Origin: Prolixibacteraceae bacterium
GTDB taxonomy: Bacteria; Bacteroidota; Bacteroidia; Bacteroidales; Prolixibacteraceae
Length of the DNA stretch: 7,237 nucleotides
Direction: 5' to 3'
Assembly: GCA_007116765.1 (NCBI GenBank)
Contig: SKHV01000358.1
Span: 1 to 7,237, forward strand
Numbering within the stretch: position 1 is the stretch's first letter; each line of letters starts with the position of its first letter. The notes under the pieces are model-generated. The model was not told the origin of the DNA and searched no databases. It worked only from the letters and a program-made list of their open reading frames with translations. This document shows positions 5,094 to 7,237 of this stretch, piece by piece. Both the position numbers and the translations under genes were made by a program.

Positions 5094-7237
5094 TTATTGT
5101 GATACTTTCATTATTCGCTTAAAGCTAACTCCTTCTTGAGACTCTATCTGTAAAATATAGATTGCATCGTTGTAGTTTCTCATATCCAGATTAAAAGATC
5201 CTGACTCCTCGCCTGATTTCAATAAAATACCGCTTATGCCATATACTCTATAGCTAACCGGCTGTTCAACCTGCACTGCAAAAATTCCATTAGATGGATT
5301 GGGATAGATGCTTAATCCATTTACATATTCACTAATTGAAGTAGTAGGGGTAAAGTTTGCGGTAACATTCATATTGGAAACAATGGTTACTGTTACAGGA
5401 TTATCGGTTCCGGTAACATCACCACTCCAACTTTCAAATTTATATCCGTCATCAGGATTTGCGGTCAATTCTATTTCAGTGTTTTCAGCAAATTCTGTTC
5501 CTTGAATTGATTGATCGACACTACCATTTTCAGATGTAATATCCAGTGTAAAATACTGAACAACAGGGACAAAATTAGCTGTAATATCCAAATTAGAATC
5601 CATTGTTATCATTAACGGATTTTCAGTACTAGTAACATCTCCGCTCCAGCTCTCGAATACGAATCCGGGTAATGCAATTGCGTTTAATCTCACTTCAGTG
5701 TATTCTTCAAACTTATTGCCTAGAGGTGCTTGGCTAACCACACCATTTTCAAATGAAACATTCAAAGTATAATAAACAATAGGGCTAAAAGTAGCTGTTA
5801 TTACCTTATGAGAGTCCATCGTTACTATCAATGGATTTTGATTGCCTGATGCGTCACCAGACCACCCATCAAAAGTATAGCCTGCTTTTGGATCTGCAAT
5901 TAATGTGACTGTTGTGTTCTCCATAAATTCATCACCTAAAGGATTCCGGTTTACTGCACCAACTTCTTCATCATACTTAATTTCTAAAGTATAAGTAGCA
6001 CTAAAATTAGCTCTAATCTCCATATTAGAATCTACTGTGATTATTAATGGATTTTCGTTGCCAGTGACATCACCACTCCAGCTTTCAAAATCAAACCCAT
6101 CGGCAGGTATCGCAGTTAATTGAACTTCACTACCTTCCACGTAATCTGACTGATCAGGAGATAAATCAATAGTTCCCCTGTTTTCAGTTACCGATGTATT
6201 AATTGAAAAACGTGATATTGGCGATTCGAGGTTGCCCATAGCAACCACAAAGTCATCTACCCAAAATGCATTGCCATCAGCACCAGTAGCTCCCGGCGTT
6301 GGTGTGTTAAGTGCAAATCCGAAATGAGACATTTCCAAATCGGTGAATGTATCATCAACCACCGTTTCAATTAAATTCAGCCCTTCAGTGTAATAAACAT
6401 CTCCCTTTGTATCCTGAGATGCTTCATCTCTGAAAAAGAGGCTCCATTCATTCGTTGCCGGAACATAAGTTACTTTTACAGTAACCCAGGTTCTGAACTC
6501 GCTAAACACATCCGTAGCTTTATTTCCTAAAATAACTGTGTAATTAGATAAACCTCCGTCGAACCGAGACAAAGAAACGCAATACATGCTTTCTTCGGGC
6601 TTAAGAAAAGTAACTGCATAACCCTTTGCGTTTGAGCCTTGTTGACTGCCCCACATGGATGAATCTGATGCCAATACAACAGCCATACCGGTCTGGGTAC
6701 CGTTAAAGCCATTTGTTCCACCCGCGCTATTTCTGTTTTGCTTGGCGGTAAAAGCCCATACCAACGTATCTTCATTTGAGCTAAGTACGGGATTAAAAGG
6801 CTGGTTAAAAACAGATAGTGGAGCCGAAACTTCGGTCCGGTTACCGGACTGATCTGGATTTTTTTCCCTTGCAAGCAATTTTAGCATGCCATCTTTTGGA
6901 GCATACTCTTCAATAATAGCTGTTCCTCCTCCAAATTCAAGAGGTTCAACAGTAGTCCAAATAGTATAATCCACAACGGGCTCTCCGCTACTGGAAATAG
7001 TATCAGGCTCTTGATTGAAATCGTCAACAAAGATAACTTGAGGGCCGGGGTATTCGAATTCGCTAACCACGAGCTTATGCAAATTAAAACCAGCTTTTTC
7101 AAAATTGAAACGCCATACCTGCTTCCCTTCTTTGAGATTTACTCTTTTGGTAAATGCCATATAGTTAGTCCAGTCGTCTGTTTTAGGTACGCTTATTTCA
7201 CTCAGCAAAGGCTCACCATCTACATCAATACCGAGAA
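5094..7237 (-). CDS. Secreted jellyroll and B-repeat protein with CBM6-like tail, 5' end cut by window
   Basis: The frame runs without a stop from the window edge to TAA at 5094-5096, so the true start lies outside; a TTG at 7208 is internal. About 713 residues are visible. The first 60 or so (7056-7237) match the last part of a CBM6-like module: Gly-Ile-Asp-Val-Asp-Gly-Glu-Pro, then Asp-Asp-Trp-Thr-Asn-Tyr, a Leu-Lys-Glu-Gly-Lys strand and a final Gly-Phe-Asn-Leu-His-Lys-Leu. CBM6 modules bind glycans. Next come the jellyroll (6231-7037), four B-repeats (5352-6209) and a T9SS sorting domain (5097-5315) with Ile-Tyr-Pro-Asn-Pro. No catalytic domain is in the visible part; one may lie before the CBM6, as is common in CBM6 enzymes. 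The repeat element at 4959-5050 follows the stop, so the gene may be transcribed apart from the lyase gene. The family is certain as a T9SS cargo; the enzymatic role is open. Confidence 0.9.
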   Translation of the reverse strand, partial: LGIDVDGEPLLSEISVPKTDDWTNYMAFTKRVNLKEGKQVWRFNFEKAGFNLHKLVVSEFEYPGPQVIFVDDFNQEPDTISSSGEPVVDYTIWTTVEPLEFGGGTAIIEEYAPKDGMLKLLAREKNPDQSGNRTEVSAPLSVFNQPFNPVLSSNEDTLVWAFTAKQNRNSAGGTNGFNGTQTGMAVVLASDSSMWGSQQGSNAKGYAVTFLKPEESMYCVSLSRFDGGLSNYTVILGNKATDVFSEFRTWVTVKVTYVPATNEWSLFFRDEASQDTKGDVYYTEGLNLIETVVDDTFTDLEMSHFGFALNTPTPGATGADGNAFWVDDFVVAMGNLESPISRFSINTSVTENRGTIDLSPDQSDYVEGSEVQLTAIPADGFDFESWSGDVTGNENPLIITVDSNMEIRANFSATYTLEIKYDEEVGAVNRNPLGDEFMENTTVTLIADPKAGYTFDGWSGDASGNQNPLIVTMDSHKVITATFSPIVYYTLNVSFENGVVSQAPLGNKFEEYTEVRLNAIALPGFVFESWSGDVTSTENPLMITMDSNLDITANFVPVVQYFTLDITSENGSVDQSIQGTEFAENTEIELTANPDDGYKFESWSGDVTGTDNPVTVTIVSNMNVTANFTPTTSISEYVNGLSIYPNPSNGIFAVQVEQPVSYRVYGISGILLKSGEESGSFNLDMRNYNDAIYILQIESQEGVSFKRIMKVSQ
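5097..5315 (-). other. T9SS C-terminal sorting domain of the upstream protein
   Basis: The last 73 residues hold Ser-Ile-Tyr-Pro-Asn-Pro-Ser-Asn-Gly, a Glu-Gln-Pro-Val-Ser-Tyr strand and an end reading Phe-Lys-Arg-Ile-Met-Lys-Val-Ser-Gln. This is a type A sorting domain that aligns along its length with that of the lyase, so both proteins should share the export route. Confidence 0.9.
5352..6209 (-). repeat. Four tandem InlB-type B-repeats
   Basis: Units lie at about 6003-6209, 5787-5993, 5571-5774 and 5352-5552. Each has Trp-Ser-Gly-Asp followed by an Asn-Pro and closes with Ala-Asn-Phe or Ala-Thr-Phe. Units three and four share Phe-Glu-Ser-Trp-Ser-Gly-Asp-Val-Thr, and unit one has nearly the same. 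The DNA is also similar, with repeated cac-tcc-a-ctttc-type stretches, so the array probably grew by internal duplication. Confidence 0.9.
6231..7037 (-). repeat. Jellyroll-like domain, copy 2 (pairs with 3417-4223)
   Basis: This is the same domain as in the lyase gene and the same length within a residue or so. It keeps Asp-Asp-Phe-Asn-Gln-Glu-Pro, Asn-Arg-Thr-Glu-Val-Ser-Ala-Pro, Asn-Ser-Ala-Gly-Gly-Thr-Asn-Gly-Phe, Phe-Asp-Gly-Gly-Leu-Ser-Asn-Tyr and Thr-Val-Val-Asp-Asp-Thr-Phe-Thr-Asp. Here it sits after a CBM6-like module and before B-repeats, with no lyase domain. Confidence 0.85.
7056..7237 (-). other. C-terminal part of a CBM6-like module
   Basis: About 60 residues visible at the window edge follow the CBM6 order: a ligand-side Asp-Gly loop, a Val-Pro-Lys-Thr-Asp-Asp-Trp strand, a Gly-Lys-Gln strand and a last strand with Gly-Phe-Asn-Leu. 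The conserved Trp and the Asn of the last strand are typical ligand-binding positions of this family. The first half of the module lies outside the window. Confidence 0.7.

Noticed and set aside
5352..6209. Repeated DNA in the B-repeat array as a CRISPR or intergenic satellite
   Set aside because: The period of about 210 bases is in frame and encodes conserved protein repeats, with no uniform short repeat and spacer structure.
6527..6874. Minus-strand frame of 115 codons in another phase of the jellyroll copy
   Set aside because: A related out-of-phase frame occurs at 3716-3952 in the other copy, so both are frame shadows of the duplicated domain.
7206..7208. TTG at 7208 as start codon of the upstream gene
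   Set aside because: The frame stays open to the window edge with CBM6-like sequence before it (Gly-Ile-Asp-Val-Asp-Gly-Glu-Pro), and no signal peptide follows the TTG although the protein has a T9SS domain.

Overview
The window holds three large genes, all on the minus strand. They encode secreted, multidomain, polysaccharide-binding or polysaccharide-cleaving proteins. Several things point to a Bacteroidota bacterium, most likely a marine or sediment polysaccharide degrader: AT-rich DNA, no Shine-Dalgarno sequence at either visible start, Tyr-Pro-Asn-Pro type C-terminal sorting domains of the type IX secretion system (T9SS), and a TAnnTTTG promoter-like motif. The genus cannot be fixed from the sequence.

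Layout in transcription order, from high to low coordinates. (1) 5094-7237 is a gene cut by the window edge at its 5' end. Its visible part holds the tail of a CBM6-like module, a large jellyroll-like domain, four InlB-type B-repeats and a T9SS sorting domain. (2) 4848-5093 is a 246-base intergenic region. It carries a 92-base element bounded by 18-base inverted repeats, followed by a promoter-like motif. (3) 1095-4847 is complete, 1250 codons. It has a signal peptide, an unrecognised N-terminal domain, a second copy of the same jellyroll, one B-repeat, an alginate-lyase-fold catalytic domain with Asn-His, Arg and Tyr candidates for the active site, three more B-repeats and a T9SS sorting domain. 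(4) After 47 bases, 1-1047 is a gene cut by the window edge at its 3' end. It has a signal peptide, a carbohydrate-binding-like beta-sandwich and B-repeats closely matching those at the end of the lyase gene.

The three proteins look like parts of one extracellular system for a uronic-acid polysaccharide such as alginate. The lyase would cleave it by beta-elimination, and the neighbours would bind the same or a related glycan. All three share spacer repeats, and the two whose ends are visible share a secretion route. Substrate and cooperation are inferences from domains and adjacency. No SusC/SusD pair, regulator or transporter is visible, so membership of a polysaccharide utilisation locus cannot be confirmed here.

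The least ordinary signals are the intergenic inverted-repeat element, the lyase's unrecognised N-terminal domain, and the shuffling of near-identical domains among adjacent genes. I saw no CRISPR array, tRNA, rRNA, transposase or phage gene.
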